From NCBI GenBank assembly GCA_016490735.1, contig JAEMWC010000058.1:1533501-1597500 (forward strand): a stretch of 64,000 nucleotides of DNA, given 5' to 3'. A program made the translations under genes and the position numbers. Below the pieces are notes generated by a model. That model had not been told where the DNA came from, did no database searches, and was given only the letters and a program-made list of their open reading frames with translations. This document shows positions 41,067 to 63,319 of the stretch, in pieces (the stretch's first letter is position 1; the number at the start of each line of letters is the position of its first letter). Source of the stretch: Pachyseris speciosa (lineage: Eukaryota > Cnidaria > Anthozoa > Scleractinia > Pachyseridae).

Positions 41067-44000
41067 TTAAGTTGTAGTTTAAAATAGTTAATAGTCTTCC
41101 TAAAGTTTACTATGCATCATCTTAAGTTGTAGTTTAAAAATTAAAGTTAATAGTCATCCTAAAGTTTACTATGACTTTGTGCACCTATGTAAAGGTCTTC
41201 TAATCAGGGATCATCACTACCACCACCACCACCACCTCCACCACCATCATCATCATCATCATCATCGTCATCATCCTCATCATCGTCTTAAGTTGTAGTT
41301 TAAAAAAGTTAATAGTCTTCCTAATGTTTACTATGCATCATCTTAAGTTGTAGTTTAAAAATTAAAGTTAATAGTCATCCTAAAGTTTACTATGACTTTG
41401 TGCACCTATGTAAAGGTCTTCTAATCAGGGATCATCACTACACCACCACCACCACCTCCACCACCACCATCATCATCATCATCATCATCATCGTCATCAT
41501 CATCATCATCGTCTTAAGTTGTAGTTTAAAAAAGTTAACAGTCTTCCTAAAGTTTACTATGCATCATCTTAAGTTGTAGTTTAAAAATTAAAGTTAATAG
41601 TCATCCTAAAGTTTACTATGACTTTGTGCACCTATGTAAAGGTCTTCTAATCAGGGGTTTCAATAAAAGCCGGTTACCGGCAGTTTGTCACTGCCTATCA
41701 TGCCCCTTAGCGCCGTCTATTCTGCAGTTTGTATTCCTTGAGATTTCTAGAAATAAATTAATAAGTAAATCAGGATAACATGGACTGAACTATTCAAAGA
41801 AATTCATGGAAATAGCAACTAGATTTTCTAGTTATCCTGGAATAAGTCACATTACTGACATGTCGTCACCAGTGAAATTATTGTGTCTTAAAAACACTAG
41901 AAAGTTTTACTTATCGTTTTTATTTATTTACTACTTTTTGAATTATTGAATAAGTACATGATAGACCATATATGGCCAGATGAAGTAGCTAATAGTTTAA
42001 AACAAGATTTGTTCAGTTTGTAACATAAACAAGAAATCTTGCATTTCAAGAGTCATAGTTGACCATCTTGTTTGACTTTTTATGTTAACTATATAAAAAT
42101 GGATAGCAAATGATGTTTGATTTAAACAGTGCTTGACTTCAAAGACATTACTGCTGTGGTGGATATTTAGTGTCATTGAGATTGTGAAAGACATTTTCAA
42201 AGTGCATCTTTAATGAATCTAAAACAGAAGCTTCTTCAAAAACTGTGTTGTATGGTCAATAAAAATTATCATAAACAGCACTCTTTTTGATGCCCAGAAT
42301 GCTTGCTGGAAATTGCATTTCCTAGATTCTAAATTTCAAATTTTTCTGGGGAACATGCCCCCAGATCCCCCAAAATTAATGGAAAGGGCCTTCTGGTCCC
42401 TTATGTTGTCACCACCGCTTGGTCTACCTCCAGCAGCTGCTTGTAAAAAAACTTATTGAAATCCCTTGTCTTCATGCCCAGTGTGCCCTTAAACTGTGTT
42501 GCTAAATAAGTGGAAAGTACTAGTCTTGTGAAATTGTACAATACTGAAGTCAGCAAGTTTATATTACAATTTGATTTACAGGCTCATTTTCGTTTTTTGG
42601 TTCTCCTTATTCTCTTGCTTCCTGGTGTGAAGTTTGTCGCTAAAACAGGTCTGTAAAAACTTGCTTTTACCCTCAGTTAAGAAAACTCTATGAAGAAAGC
42701 CAGCAAACCATAAAAAAGCTTGAAGTTGAGGTAAGATAAAAATTAATTAGAAATTCATGACCAGTAAAATTATTATACTTAATGTAAGGGATGAACCATT
42801 AGAAAAGTTATTCACAAGCCACATGAATTTTTCGTTTACTTAACATTTCCTTTTTTTCACTTAATTTTTCCCTTGCACAAATGCTGTTTTTTGTATTTCC
42901 CCCCCCCCCCCCCCGTCTATAATTTTTCTAATGGCCCATCCCTTTGCTTAAAGTACATGTAGAACTCAATTCTACTTTCCACGATGGTTCGTGCAACTTG
43001 TCTCGCAACGATTTTGGTCGTTGCAGGGTATGTTACACTTGGTACAATGTTTTCTTTGTGCAACCTGTCTTGCAGTGGCATTGCGACTCAAGTTGCATTG
43101 CAGTGTAACACTGCCTTAAATAAGTTTGTATTTTTTTATGTATCATCATGTAACGAATATGCTAGTTATGAGAATAAAAGAAATGATCTCCAAATAGGAT
43201 ACATGTACGTAAACATGTCCTGATGTTAAATCACATTCTCCCAACCAGTAGTACAGCTGTAGTACTTATTGCAAAACTGTTCAACAGAATCTCCAAACTC
43301 TTCTTCATACATATCATGTACAAGACTGAAGAGGAGAAATTGAAAATAAAGGCATTTTATCTTTGCCAATCATTTCGTTTAATTTCTCAGGATTTAATCT
43401 TTGAACAAGTAATGGCACAGTACAATGTGCATGTAAGAAGAAAATTTCATGTTGGTCACTGTTTAGCTTATATGGCAAGGGTAAGTGTGTTTAACTACTG
43501 CGGAATAACTGAATGAGAACTGAATGTTGGTGCTGGGTTTGTAGTTACTGTAAGTTACTGTTAACGATCAGGACATTTTGTAAGGAATATGAGCATGTTT
43601 CGGCCACTAAAAGTCAAGTTAAATTTCTTCCCTTAAATTTGAAAGCTGTTTTTTTTTTTATTATTATTTTTTATCAATACACATATAAACGATGTCATAT
43701 ACCCTTTAATGACATTCACGTTTTTGGTTTTGTAATATTTCCAGAATCAAAAACTAAGAGATGAAAATCTGGTGCTCAAGAAGAACATCTCAAGCTTGTA
43801 CCTTACTGCACGGGAGGAGATTAAACGAAAAGATACACAAATCAAAAACCTCCAGGACAAGGAAGTAAGAAACAGACGAAAGCTGGCAGCAGCTCACCAA
43901 TGAAACAGATGAAACATCAGCAGGCAGTTAACTGTGGAGAATCGAGTCCCTTCAAATGTTCACTTGGCAGATGAATATGAGAGTTAATAAGAGAGAAAGA

Positions 44001-47000
44001 AAGAGTTTGGTATCAATCAAGAGTTTAAGAACTGCAACAACTGTCCATCCCGCTTCCCTGGGACCTTGTCTACTCCACTAGGGGGCGGCAAGTCAAAAGC
44101 CAGTTTGACTGTTGCATGTCTGTAGCTGTGGGGCTTTTGCAGGGCAAAACAGTAAGTCCATAGCCCGTATGCAAAAATCTTACTCTGTGATCATGCCAGT
44201 GCACTCGTCGTGGAGAGTTTCAAATCTAGTCAAAGGAGAAGTTTTCATCAACTCTTGTTGCTCAAATTTAATGAGGTGGACAGCTTGGCAGAACTGACTG
44301 TTTAGAGAAAGTTTTTTGTTCCAGCAACTGAGTTCCATTAATATTGGCTTGTCATTAAAATGCATCCAATCCCCCAAGTCATCCATGTCCAATATTCCCA
44401 ATATGAGTCGGACCGTGTTCGATCGAATTAACCGGAAGTCAGGTCTCACCAAAGACAAACTTTCCTCGTTGTTAACCCATACGCGCGACCCTATAACCAT
44501 AATCATCGTTATTTCTACTAATTGACCAATAGCGCTTAACAAATATACTAAAATATGTAAAAAATTACATCACTAAAAAAAGTTAATATAGAAACAAATG
44601 TATGATGAGAAAAATCTAAAAAGAACGACTAAATAAAAAGGTCTTCACTCTACTGTTAAAGGAACTTAGGCATGAGTAGTTCTTATTTGGTCTGGTAAAT
44701 TGTTCCAGAGTGAGGAAGCAATGACAGAAAAAGTGCGCTTTCCGTAGGAGTCAAGATTATACTTAGGGCCGATTACTAACAATTCCTTGTTGGCAGAGCG
44801 GAGTGTTCTCCTTGGCGTAATTAAAAGGTCTGTTAAGTATTTACAGTAGGTTCAATTTCATGATAATCTTTATATGTCCGGTCGACTCGACCCGTCTTCA
44901 TGAAAGTCGATCCGTCTCACCGGAAGTCAGGTCGTACAAAGAGAAAATATTGATGTGAACCTTGCTCGTCTGCTTCGTTAAAAAAATTAATAATAATAAT
45001 AATATCTTTATCCAGGATGTCGCCGTCACCCGAAGGCGGTTTTCAAACGAGTCCTATCAAAGGTAGCAAAAATTAAAAAAAAGGTAGAAAAGTAAAAAAG
45101 AATTAAAAACATTTGGTGGTAAAAACTGCAAGTCCCATTGTTCTTTGATAACTACATTAAACGATGTAATGCGTTTTTAAAAACCGCCTGCTCGGATTCG
45201 GGGAAAAGCTGTCCGAAAGCTGCTCGCTCGCGCAGGCTAATTTTCTTTTTTGTCACCTTATTGTCAATAAACAAAAATGTGGCAGTTACATTATAACGGG
45301 AAGTCAATCTTTCACAAATGGCTATTTCATTTAAATCAGTGAAAGCAAAACAAACAGAACAAAGCCGGTAAAAAAGTTGTCGAGGAACGATCTACTCTGA
45401 GGGCCTGTTTACTAGGTCTCCGCTAGCCGAGACACCCCCACCCCCCTGAGTTACCCTGGGCGAACTACTTTCCACTTATTTTCTTGGAAGAAGTTCTACC
45501 AACCGTTTACATGAGGTGGGCGAGACAACTCGGGGAGGGGAGTTGTCTCGCCTCGGCAGGTATGGTAACCCTGGCAGGCGGGACAACTTTTTCTCATGTA
45601 AACACTTTGTCTCGCCTACCCGGGACAAGACGACCCAAAATTAAATATGCGCGTATGCTGAAAAAGCGTTTCGCTCCAATTTGATGCAAATCAGTTTGTG
45701 ACGCTAACTGGGGAATATAGACTACCGTGGCCGAGAAGGGCCACTTCTGACTTCCGACTAGACCCACAACCCTGACCAGCTCGGTCATGTCACAGATGAC
45801 AGCTAGATTTCGTAACTTTTAGAGCCTATACAAAGTCAAGATTTGGTTTAAAAGAAGGTGCAATGAGTTTCGAACAAGTGCAAAGATTGATCTTAGCAAA
45901 AAAGAATATTTCGGGATTAGGGTCACTTTAACATTTTCGAGAAAAAGTACTCCCAGTTAGTGAGGCCTTCCAACGGGTAGAAGCGACAAGCGACATGGCT
46001 CCGAAAACAGACGACTATCTTCTCCGAAAACACCCACAACCAACAGAAATTTGCAGAAAAAGCGCGACAGTTTGCGACAGAGACAATTCACTTTCCATTC
46101 CTCTGTTTTTGCTTTCTTTGCGACAGCAACATTTTGCCCCTAACGAAACAAGCAAGAGACAGAGTCGTAAACGATACCAGGCTACCCCTTGGTAGCCCTC
46201 GTGAGTGATGTATGCACACCAACTAATTCCAAAGTAATCATTGTACCCCCCCCCCCCCCCAGTTACTCCCAGTCAAATACCAGTCCTCCTCCCCACCTCC
46301 AAAAATGTGCAAGGTTCACAATATTAGAGTTTACAAAGTAATTTACTCAGGACAATGCCAGTCAGCAGCAACTCATTATTTCACAGCTCTTTGCTTAATG
46401 TCAGGCAATTTGGCACTTCTTTCCAGAGATACTTTGCGGAATGGAGACAACCGAAACGAAAGCATTTGTAGTGATTTTCATTAAGTCCTTTAGGATCTGA
46501 CACAAGGAAAGCAACAAGTTACTAAAGAGACAGAAGAAAGCAGTGAAAAAGTAGAAGTTAACCATAAAAGGACACGCGAACATCGCAAATAAGATTAATA
46601 ATATAACAGCGTTGTTGACAGAATGGTATAGTTTATTTTTGGGGGGGGGGGTGGTGTTCAGCTCATTAAAGTAAATTTATCGAGTGTATTTTTTTTATTG
46701 GTGTTGAGTTTTAAAAATTGAAGGGCTTTCCACAAAAGGGGCGTTTATCGCTTTTTGGCCTTAACATCGAAATCCCTCTAAATTTGCTCTACTTTGGCGT
46801 ACAGACACGCATCAGATCAGATCCTTTATTGTTTCTGTTTCTTGAGTTTTTGGCAAAAGTCAGAAGCTAATCCTTTGGATCATAGCCTTAAAATCACAAA
46901 ATGAGTGCAGAACTTAATTTCTGACACCATTTCAAGTCTATTTGCCAAAGTAGAGTGAGTCAAGAGGTATCTTGGATTTTAAGACAAAAAAGCGATATAT

Positions 47001-47490
47001 ACGCCCCTTTTCACGCATGCCCTTCAATTGAATATGATTGTGAAGCTTTTTCTGGGTTTCTTAAAAACCAAATCTTTCGGACAACTCCGGTCCTTTGAGT
47101 AACAAATATTGTCAGTAATTGATAAGCTTTCATTACAAAAAAGAAAAGTTTTCAATCCATCTGCTGGCATGTCACTCGCTGTTTTTATTGTGCAAATGGT
47201 ACAGACATTAATGTACACGTTCTTGTCCATTATTTATATTAAAAACGATCGTCAATTAAGACAAGAAAGGGCTGTTTCAACTGATATGAATAAATTTCAA
47301 CCTGATGGTTTTGATGTTTCCAAAACATGTCATCAGAAGAATATAGAACACAAAACGCTTTTAAAATCTAACTATTACAACTGGATATTCAAACTACACT
47401 GTTACACTAGTGTTTAATGATGAAACCCTTTTTTGTTTCCAGATTCCATCATTTTCCGAGTTTCGTTATCAGGATCTGAAACATCACTGA
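38818..47490 (+). CDS. Small acidic/coiled-coil protein, FLASH (CASP8AP2) N-terminus-like, 5 exons
   Basis: Five plus-strand exons join in frame: 38818-38899, 40406-40473, 42677-42730, 43745-43864 and 47443-47490, predicting about 123 residues. The N terminus is acidic, with DSLDFDLYGDLSVDL. Residues 51-108 form one continuous coiled coil with LVLKKNISSLYLTAREEIKR. That motif, with its LKKNIS..TA..EI.RKD pattern, and the upstream SLD.Y/LYG.L element resemble the N terminus of FLASH/CASP8AP2, a histone pre-mRNA processing and apoptosis factor of about 2000 residues. Here the gene appears to stop after the coiled coil: exon 5 ends in TGA with AATAAA 47 bases later. Reading through the exon 4 donor would instead add 12 residues and stop. 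It is either a short FLASH-like protein or an isoform of a longer gene. The FLASH match is from memory and moderate. Confidence 0.6.
40406..40473 (+). CDS. Small coiled-coil gene, exon 2
   Basis: 68 bases, phase 1 in, phase 0 out. The split codon with exon 1 reads Asp and gives DSLDFDLYGDLSVDLNQEM. Confidence 0.7.
40728..41065 (+). mobile_element. Second tRNA-related SINE with (TCA)n tail
   Basis: TGGTGGTCCCAGGTTGAAGT (B-box-like), then GTAGTCCCGAGTTCAACTCC, GCCAACTGGCTTGCCTCC, an AT-rich stretch and CCTGAAAAGCCCC, ending in a (TCA)n/(CAC)n microsatellite at 40976-41065. It is in intron 2 of the plus-strand gene, and its tail seeds the minisatellite that follows. Confidence 0.6.
41066..41656 (+). 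repeat. Higher-order minisatellite, units of 221-226 bases
   Basis: Units begin CTTAAGTTGTAGTTTAAAA at 41066, 41287 and 41513; the third is partial. Each unit contains an internal duplication of about 60 bases (CTTAAGTTG to TTTACTATG), the segment GTGCACCTATGTAAAGGTC, and a (CAC)n/(TCA)n microsatellite. Confidence 0.9.
41652..42468. mobile_element. TIR element, CAGGGGTTTCAATAA type (hAT-like)
   Basis: CAGGGGTTTCAATAAAAGCC at the left; ACTTATTGAAATCCCTTG at the right. About 817 bases, non-coding, contains CATGCCCCCAGATCCCCC. In intron 2 of the plus-strand gene. CAGGG ends suggest hAT; no clear 8-bp duplication. Confidence 0.6.
42677..42730 (+). CDS. Small coiled-coil gene, exon 3
   Basis: 54 bases, phase 0 at both ends, flanked by TTTTACCCTCAG and GTAAGA. 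Encodes LRKLYEESQQTIKKLEVE, start of the coiled coil. Confidence 0.72.
43745..43864 (+). CDS. Small coiled-coil gene, exon 4
   Basis: 120 bases, phase 0 at both ends, acceptor AATATTTCCAG and donor GTAAGA. Encodes the rest of the coiled coil, including LKKNISSLYLTAREEIKRKD. Confidence 0.75.
44570..44860 (-). pseudogene. LINE RT C-terminal fragment
   Basis: The minus strand reads YLTDLLITPRRTLRSANKEL, then YGKRTFSVIASSLWNNLPDQ and, after a frameshift, LSSFNSRVKTFLF. This is the usual YGxRxFSxxAxxLWNxLP signature at the end of non-LTR ORF2. A 3' tail continues to about 44520. Confidence 0.7.
44985..45060 (-). mobile_element. Putative LINE 3' end with (TTA)n tail
   Basis: A plus-strand run of AAT repeats is followed by ATCTTTATCCAGGATGTCG, which on the minus strand looks like a LINE 3' UTR ending in a TTATTA microsatellite. 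No coding part is attached. Confidence 0.35.
45400..45630. mobile_element. Truncated MITE related to 60564-60952
   Basis: Begins GGGCCTGTTTACTAGGTCTC and contains GTTGTCTCGCCT, ACAACTTTTTCTCATGTAAA and CTACCCGGGACAAG, as in the element at 60564-60952. The right terminus is lost. Confidence 0.6.
45963..46196. repeat. Dispersed repeat, copy 1 (inverted partner at 61352-61572)
   Basis: GAGGCCTTCCAACGGGTAGA, GACAAGCGACATGGCTCC, ACAACCAACAGAAATTTGCA and CAATTCACTTTCCATTCCTC occur in the same order on the minus strand at 61352-61572. No termini or coding frame recognised. Confidence 0.65.
46716..47030. mobile_element. TIR element, AATTGAAGGGC type
   Basis: AATTGAAGGGCTTTCCACAA then AAAGGGGCGTTTATCGCTTT, inverted at 46990-47030. 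About 315 bases, in intron 4 of the plus-strand gene. Confidence 0.82.
47443..47490 (+). CDS. Small coiled-coil gene, exon 5 (stop codon)
   Basis: 48 bases, phase 0 in, after the pyrimidine-rich acceptor CCCTTTTTTGTTTCCAG. Encodes IPSFSEFRYQDLKHH and TGA. No homology is recognised, so it rests on the splice site, frame and the nearby poly(A) signal. Confidence 0.5.
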   Translation: MPSFSEFRYQDLKHH

Positions 47491-47536
47491 AGCACAGAGA
47501 AGCTTAGGCTCCATCAAGAAATCTTAATGAAGTGGT

Positions 47537-47542
47537 AATAAA
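47537..47542 (+). terminator. Poly(A) signal AATAAA
   Basis: Canonical AATAAA 47 bases after the exon 5 stop codon, followed by a T-rich stretch, supporting the 3' end of the small coiled-coil gene here. Confidence 0.5.
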
Positions 47543-48097
47543 TTTTTATTTTTGTCCCATGACTTGGAATGGTGATAAAATACCTACTATGTGGATTACT
47601 GGAAACTAGCGACAGAGTAATAATTAAAAATACTTTTTACTTAACCCAAATCTATGCTGACTACACGACCAGGCTAGGTTAATTAATGGTTTCCGCTATT
47701 TTCCTTAATATGCCTGGCTTTGTCCTTGAGCTTATGAGGTGTGAAGGAGGGCTAATTTCTCCAGTAGGGCTGGACCTCTTTGAAACCTCTAATTTCACTG
47801 GATCTTTATAGGCTGCACTTCTATTGTTTTAGGGCTAGGCTCCACTGTTTTCATTGTTTGTTTGTTTTCTTTTTTAACCAACCTTGTGAAGTCTTGAAAA
47901 TGGTGCAGGTCGCCCCAATTTCTCTGCTTGTGGCTGGACGTCATGCCTGAGACCACGGTCTGGTCGTTCCAAGCATGATTGAGCTTACCAAGAACTCTGA
48001 TTCCGAGTTTCACTTCTCTTGAGTGTTCTTACTTTCAACATAAATATCTTCGATTACTAATGAAATGAAAACCCATCTGTTCATTAAGCATTAGCAC
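47543..48097. other. Intergenic, nothing recognised
   Basis: A minus-strand open frame at 47795-48013 begins only at GTG and shows no family signature. Confidence 0.4.
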
Positions 48098-48286
48098 TAG
48101 CCTGTTCCAGGCGTTCAGATATTAAACGGAGCGCGATAGTACCGGCAGAGAGAGGCGAAAATTGGATAGGGGAGGGGGGGGGGGGGGGTTGGGGTTGCCC
48201 CCCTCCATTTTTCGTCCCTTAATTTTCGCCTCTATCTACCGGTACTATCGCGCTCCGTTTACAATTTGAACGCCTGGAACAGGCTA
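48098..48286. mobile_element. Foldback MITE, TAGCCTGTTCCAGGCG type
   Basis: Arms of about 70 bases (TAGCCTGTTCCAGGCGTTCA; GGAGCGCGATAGTACCGG) around a poly-G loop (48173-48188). 189 bases, TA at both ends. Intergenic. Confidence 0.85.
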
Positions 48287-48803
48287 CATTAGTACCAGCT
48301 TTAGAATAACCCTGGGCTAGGTATCAAAACAACATACATGTACTAAAATATAACTGCAAATCAAGTACATTGTCAGGGACTGATGACACCAGGTGTAAAA
48401 ACTGCAAAATCATGCGAGTGAATTTTTAATTAGTAAACACGTGAAAATGATTTAGCTAATAAATATATACTGCGATAAAACAATGATTTTAACAACTGCT
48501 AACAACTGATTTCATTTATTTATTAATAATACCCAGGCTTTAGTCATTATTAGCAAAACTAATTTATAAAATAGCTAAATTTAAAATACTGAGAACAATT
48601 TCAATAAATATTAAAATAAAATTTTACAAATTTTTCTCAGAATTATCAAAGCCAAAGGACCATTCAGATTTCAAGAAATATTAAAACTAAGGGTAAGTGT
48701 AGAAAGAAAAGGGCATTATCGCATATTCACTCAGAAACAAATTAGATTACACGTAAATAAAACCATACCTTGCGGAAAGTTAGCAATGAGGCTTACACAC
48801 ATT

Positions 48804-49083
48804 AGAGCGCTTTTCAATTGAGTGTCGTAAAACCAAAACCAAAGCAATTACTCTGACCAATCACAACAGAAGCAATACAATGAGCCAATCAGAATACGTA
48901 GCAATGACATGTCGCTGACCCAAAGCACAGGAAAATGGGCGCGAGCAAGTGGCGATTGGTTTTGGTTTTGCTTCTCATTGGTTGAGAAAGTGGCACGAGT
49001 TTTCCTTACCAATCACAGAGCGAAGCAATGCAAACCAAAGCAAAACCATAATTACTTTCGACACTCAATTGAAAACCACTCTA
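48804..49083. mobile_element. CCAAT-rich MITE, copy E
   Basis: 280 bases, inverted relative to copies B and C (AGAGCGCTTTTCAATTGAGT / CACTCAATTGAAAACCACTCT). A solitary terminus of the family (ACTTTCAACTGAGTG) lies at 49791-49805. Confidence 0.85.
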
Positions 49084-50641
49084 TTATACACCTTATTCAA
49101 ATATAGCAGCCAATTTATCATTATTCTTTTGTTTGCATGCTAATTAAGCCTCTTTGCCTCTCAACATGTACAAAATTATATAAAAGAATTTTGAAGTGAA
49201 AATGAGGCGAAGATGGCTAATTAACATGCAAACATAAAAATAACAAATTGGCTGCCATTTTGGAGTAAGATGTATGGGTTGTGTTATAATGGCTCTTGAC
49301 CTTATGGAGATATTGATGTGGATAATGTGTTATCTTTATGTGATATATTATTAATAATAGTACACTCTGTCTCAACAGAATTACTCAATTCTGATTGGTC
49401 GAGAGCAGTGTACTCTGTAGGAATGTAAGTTTCCATGGCAATAGCACATGAGCACAGCCAAAGGAAGCAAATTTGAACATTTTAACAGGTGAAATTGCAA
49501 GTTGCAAGTTTAGGAGAATATACGGTAAATTACAAATTGTGTAACCTAGTAGAAGTCATAGTTTTGCTGAGTGAACTATAAATAAAATATCACATGACCT
49601 TCTATTTTGTGATTAATAAGTACTTGTAATTTTGAAAGTTCTCAAATTGCACTCAGCTTCACTCGTGCCTGTTATTGTACTTAAGGTCGTGTGATTTCCT
49701 AACACAAATTGTTATCACCATAAGATTATCATTATTATTATGACATAATATTACCACTATAATTATTATTAACTGGAGTTATTGAAAAGAACACTTTCAA
49801 CTGAGTGCCGAAAGTAATGGAAAGATTTGGTGTAAAAAGCGTGTTACTACAGTAACTAATGATTTGGCCCCAATATCCAAATTTCTTCAAAATTTGGCCC
49901 AGAGGCTGGTTATCATGTCAGAAACTATCTAATGAGAAAACTGCTAATAAATTGTGGTGATGATATTACCTTAGGGAAGCTTACATTATGCAAATGTTTC
50001 TACCTTTTCAACTCACACCCTACATGTACAAGTGTTAGATGAAGGAAGAGCCAGCCCTTTACATGTATGTTAGGTTCATGTGTCACAAAATGCCATAAAA
50101 TGAGGACTAACATACACTGACAAAATTTTATAAGAGAGTAACTGAATTACTTGGCATAAAAGATAACTGCATGTACATGTAAGTACAGATGTGTAACCTG
50201 AGCACAATGTGTAAAACAACTCTTCTAAAAAAACAAGTGGGAGCATACAAACATCTTATGGGTCAAGATGTTAACACTAAATAATAATATTATTTACAAA
50301 AGTGTGTGCAAAAATTGAATAAAGTTTCTTACAGTACACAATTGCAATGATATGACTGAATGCCAACTTAAAGCCAGTTTGGAAAATGTTTGACTTTTTG
50401 AGGTAAAAAAGTAACTGTTTCCAAGGAGTGCTCCATCCATGAAAAATAAGATGCTCTAACCAGTAAGTGATTTCAAAACAGACTGTAAAAAGTTCCAGAG
50501 TGTAAAATATTCCATACATAATTTACATATATTGTACACTGTTGTTATCTTCAAAATAGTTGTGCTAAAAATCTCTTTACAGAGGAAAATTAAAAGCTTT
50601 AAAAAGTGATTAATAAGCTTATTAACAAACTTAACAATCAA
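49084..50641. other. Intergenic between the two convergent genes
   Basis: AT-rich; one solitary CCAAT-MITE terminus at 49791-49805. Downstream sequence of both the plus-strand gene and FAM76. Confidence 0.5.
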
Positions 50642-61223
<10,582 letters not shown>

Positions 61224-61351
61224 TATAAGGCAATCCAACACAATCTCAGTAACTACTATAAAAAATGTTCATGGTCCAGGCACTAATTTCAATCTTTTAT
61301 TTCCAGACCAAATTTGGATTTGATCTCTGTTCAAACCCTTCCAAAGGATGG

Positions 61352-61572
61352 TCTGGTGTCGCCTTGCTGCTCGTTTACGAATCTGTCCCTCGCATGTTTC
61401 GTTAGGAACATAATGCCACTGTCACAAAGAAAACAAAGAGGAATGAAAGTGAATTGTCTTTGTCACAAACTGCGGCACTTTATCTGCCAATTTCTGTTGG
61501 TTGTCAGTGTTTTGGGAGCCATGTCACTTGTCACTTCTACCCTTTGGAAGGCCTCATCTCTACAAAAAATTG
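61352..61572. repeat. Dispersed repeat, copy 2
   Basis: Reverse-complement homologue of 45963-46196. An open frame across it (61314-61694) starts only at TTG and is explained by the repeat. In the FAM76 upstream intron. Confidence 0.6.
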
Positions 61573-62346
61573 GTACAGGAAGAACTAAACAGAAGCACAT
61601 TTTGGTACACAGCTCTGGCTGTAAATTGGGTCACCAAGGGTCAAAGCGTAGCTTGAACTTTATGCATACATACAAACCTGTATGCAAAGGTTAAGGCATT
61701 TTATTAATCCTAACTACAGTGTATTACAAAATAGTGTCTTTCTCAATATCTGCACACATGCTTGTAACTGGATAGTCAGAAATACAAGATCTCCACACAC
61801 AATACAAAAAAAACCCAGGTGAAGGGAAGTCCATGTACATGTAACTTTCAAATCTAAGTTCCTTTCACCTGGAAATTTTTTTACCCTCTTGTGTTAATTT
61901 TGTTTTCTTATTATCAGTAACATCTCCTACAATAATTACTATCAATTTTAGTCATGTTCAGAATTTCCATAATAGTATTAATTTTTTTCTGGGAAATAAT
62001 TATATAATAATTGCACAATGTTATTCACTGTTTTGAGGTGTCTGTGATTTAAAAATAAAAATTAAAGTACATGTACTCTGAAAGTATATACAGGTGCTGT
62101 ACTGTAACTTAACACTGGGGTGCAAACACAGAAGGCAGTGTGAGAGACCAAAGAGAAGGCATTTCAGAATTTATGTACAAACAGCACTCTTAAAATAAAA
62201 ATAAAAATTCAGTCCATTACCTTAAAAGATGAAATTCCAATCGACAGTAAGTACATGTCACCAGGGGTATGTCTTTCTGCACTCCTATTGATCCCAAAAA
62301 ATAATTGGGAGCTGTTTTTTTTATAACTGAGATCAATGTTTAGAAT

Positions 62347-63319
62347 CTCGTAAAAACTCGTGTATAAGCCGCACTCGTAGATAAGCTGCACCCCCAAATT
62401 TCAAGCATGATTATGAGAAAAGAAAAAGAACTTGAAAAAATCACTCTGGCAAAAAAGTTGTTTGTTTCTTCGCAGTTGTTTCTGAAATCTAATGCTGTGT
62501 ATTTGTAGAGACCTTAAGACGTTGAAAACAACTCTTAAAAAACCAATTTGCAAGCTTGTCTTTAATCAATTTCCTTAATTCTTGGAACTGATAATGGTTG
62601 TCTTCATTGTTAATTAGCCCACAGTTGAAATGAAAACGATGAAATTTGAACGAAAATAAAGAGCCGGAGAATGATTCAAAATGTTTGCTTAGTAACCTGG
62701 ACACAGAAATTTACAGAGGGAAGTCTGGACACCAGAGTAGCTGACAATGATCAGAAAACAACAGAACAACATGGAAAGGTTCGCTTTCACATCAGCTGTG
62801 CCTGGATAGTGTTTATAAAGACGTACGGAAGCCATCGGTCGGAGAAAAACTTGTCACTAAACGAGAGTTTAGCAACCCCAAGGAAAAACACACCATGCAA
62901 GTAATGAAAGGAAACGAAATGGTCAGCCATTTGCCTCACAATTTCTCCCAAATACCGTGGTATTTTCTCTCACACAGTGGAGAGATTGAAGTGACCAGTC
63001 GAGGATGACATTGTAAAAAAAAAATTTTTGTGGAAGTATGGAGATTCCATGCCTGTTAGAGTTTCGAACGACTGGCTAGCAAGATTTAGGTTTTGAACCT
63101 GAAGATACCACGGCTCCTTTAGAAGCCACAATTTGTACCAAAAGCAGTGTGTTTAATCTTTATTCACTGAAGGTTTTTGGTGCTATTTCAGTATTTGTTC
63201 CCCCGTATAGAAGTCAGTTTACTTCCTCTTAAAGCAATGGTCTTGTATATAAGCCGCAGCCACGATTTTGAGCCAAAAATTTCAGCAAAAAAGTGCAGCT
63301 TATACATGAGTTTTTACGG
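62347..63319. mobile_element. TIR element, CGTAAAAACTCGTGTATAAG type (pogo/Tc1-like)
   Basis: The left end CGTAAAAACTCGTGTATAAG and the right end CTTATACATGAGTTTTTACGG form termini of about 28 bases followed by GCxGCAC. TA flanks the right end. About 973 bases. Contains a 77-codon ORF (62671-62904) I cannot assign. Confidence 0.7.

Noticed and set aside
40876..41070. 64-codon ORF ending in a poly-Ser/poly-Pro run
   Set aside because: It is the translation of the (TCA)n(CAC)n SINE tail.
61314..61694. 126-codon plus-strand ORF
   Set aside because: It has only a TTG start and coincides with the dispersed repeat also found at 45963-46196.
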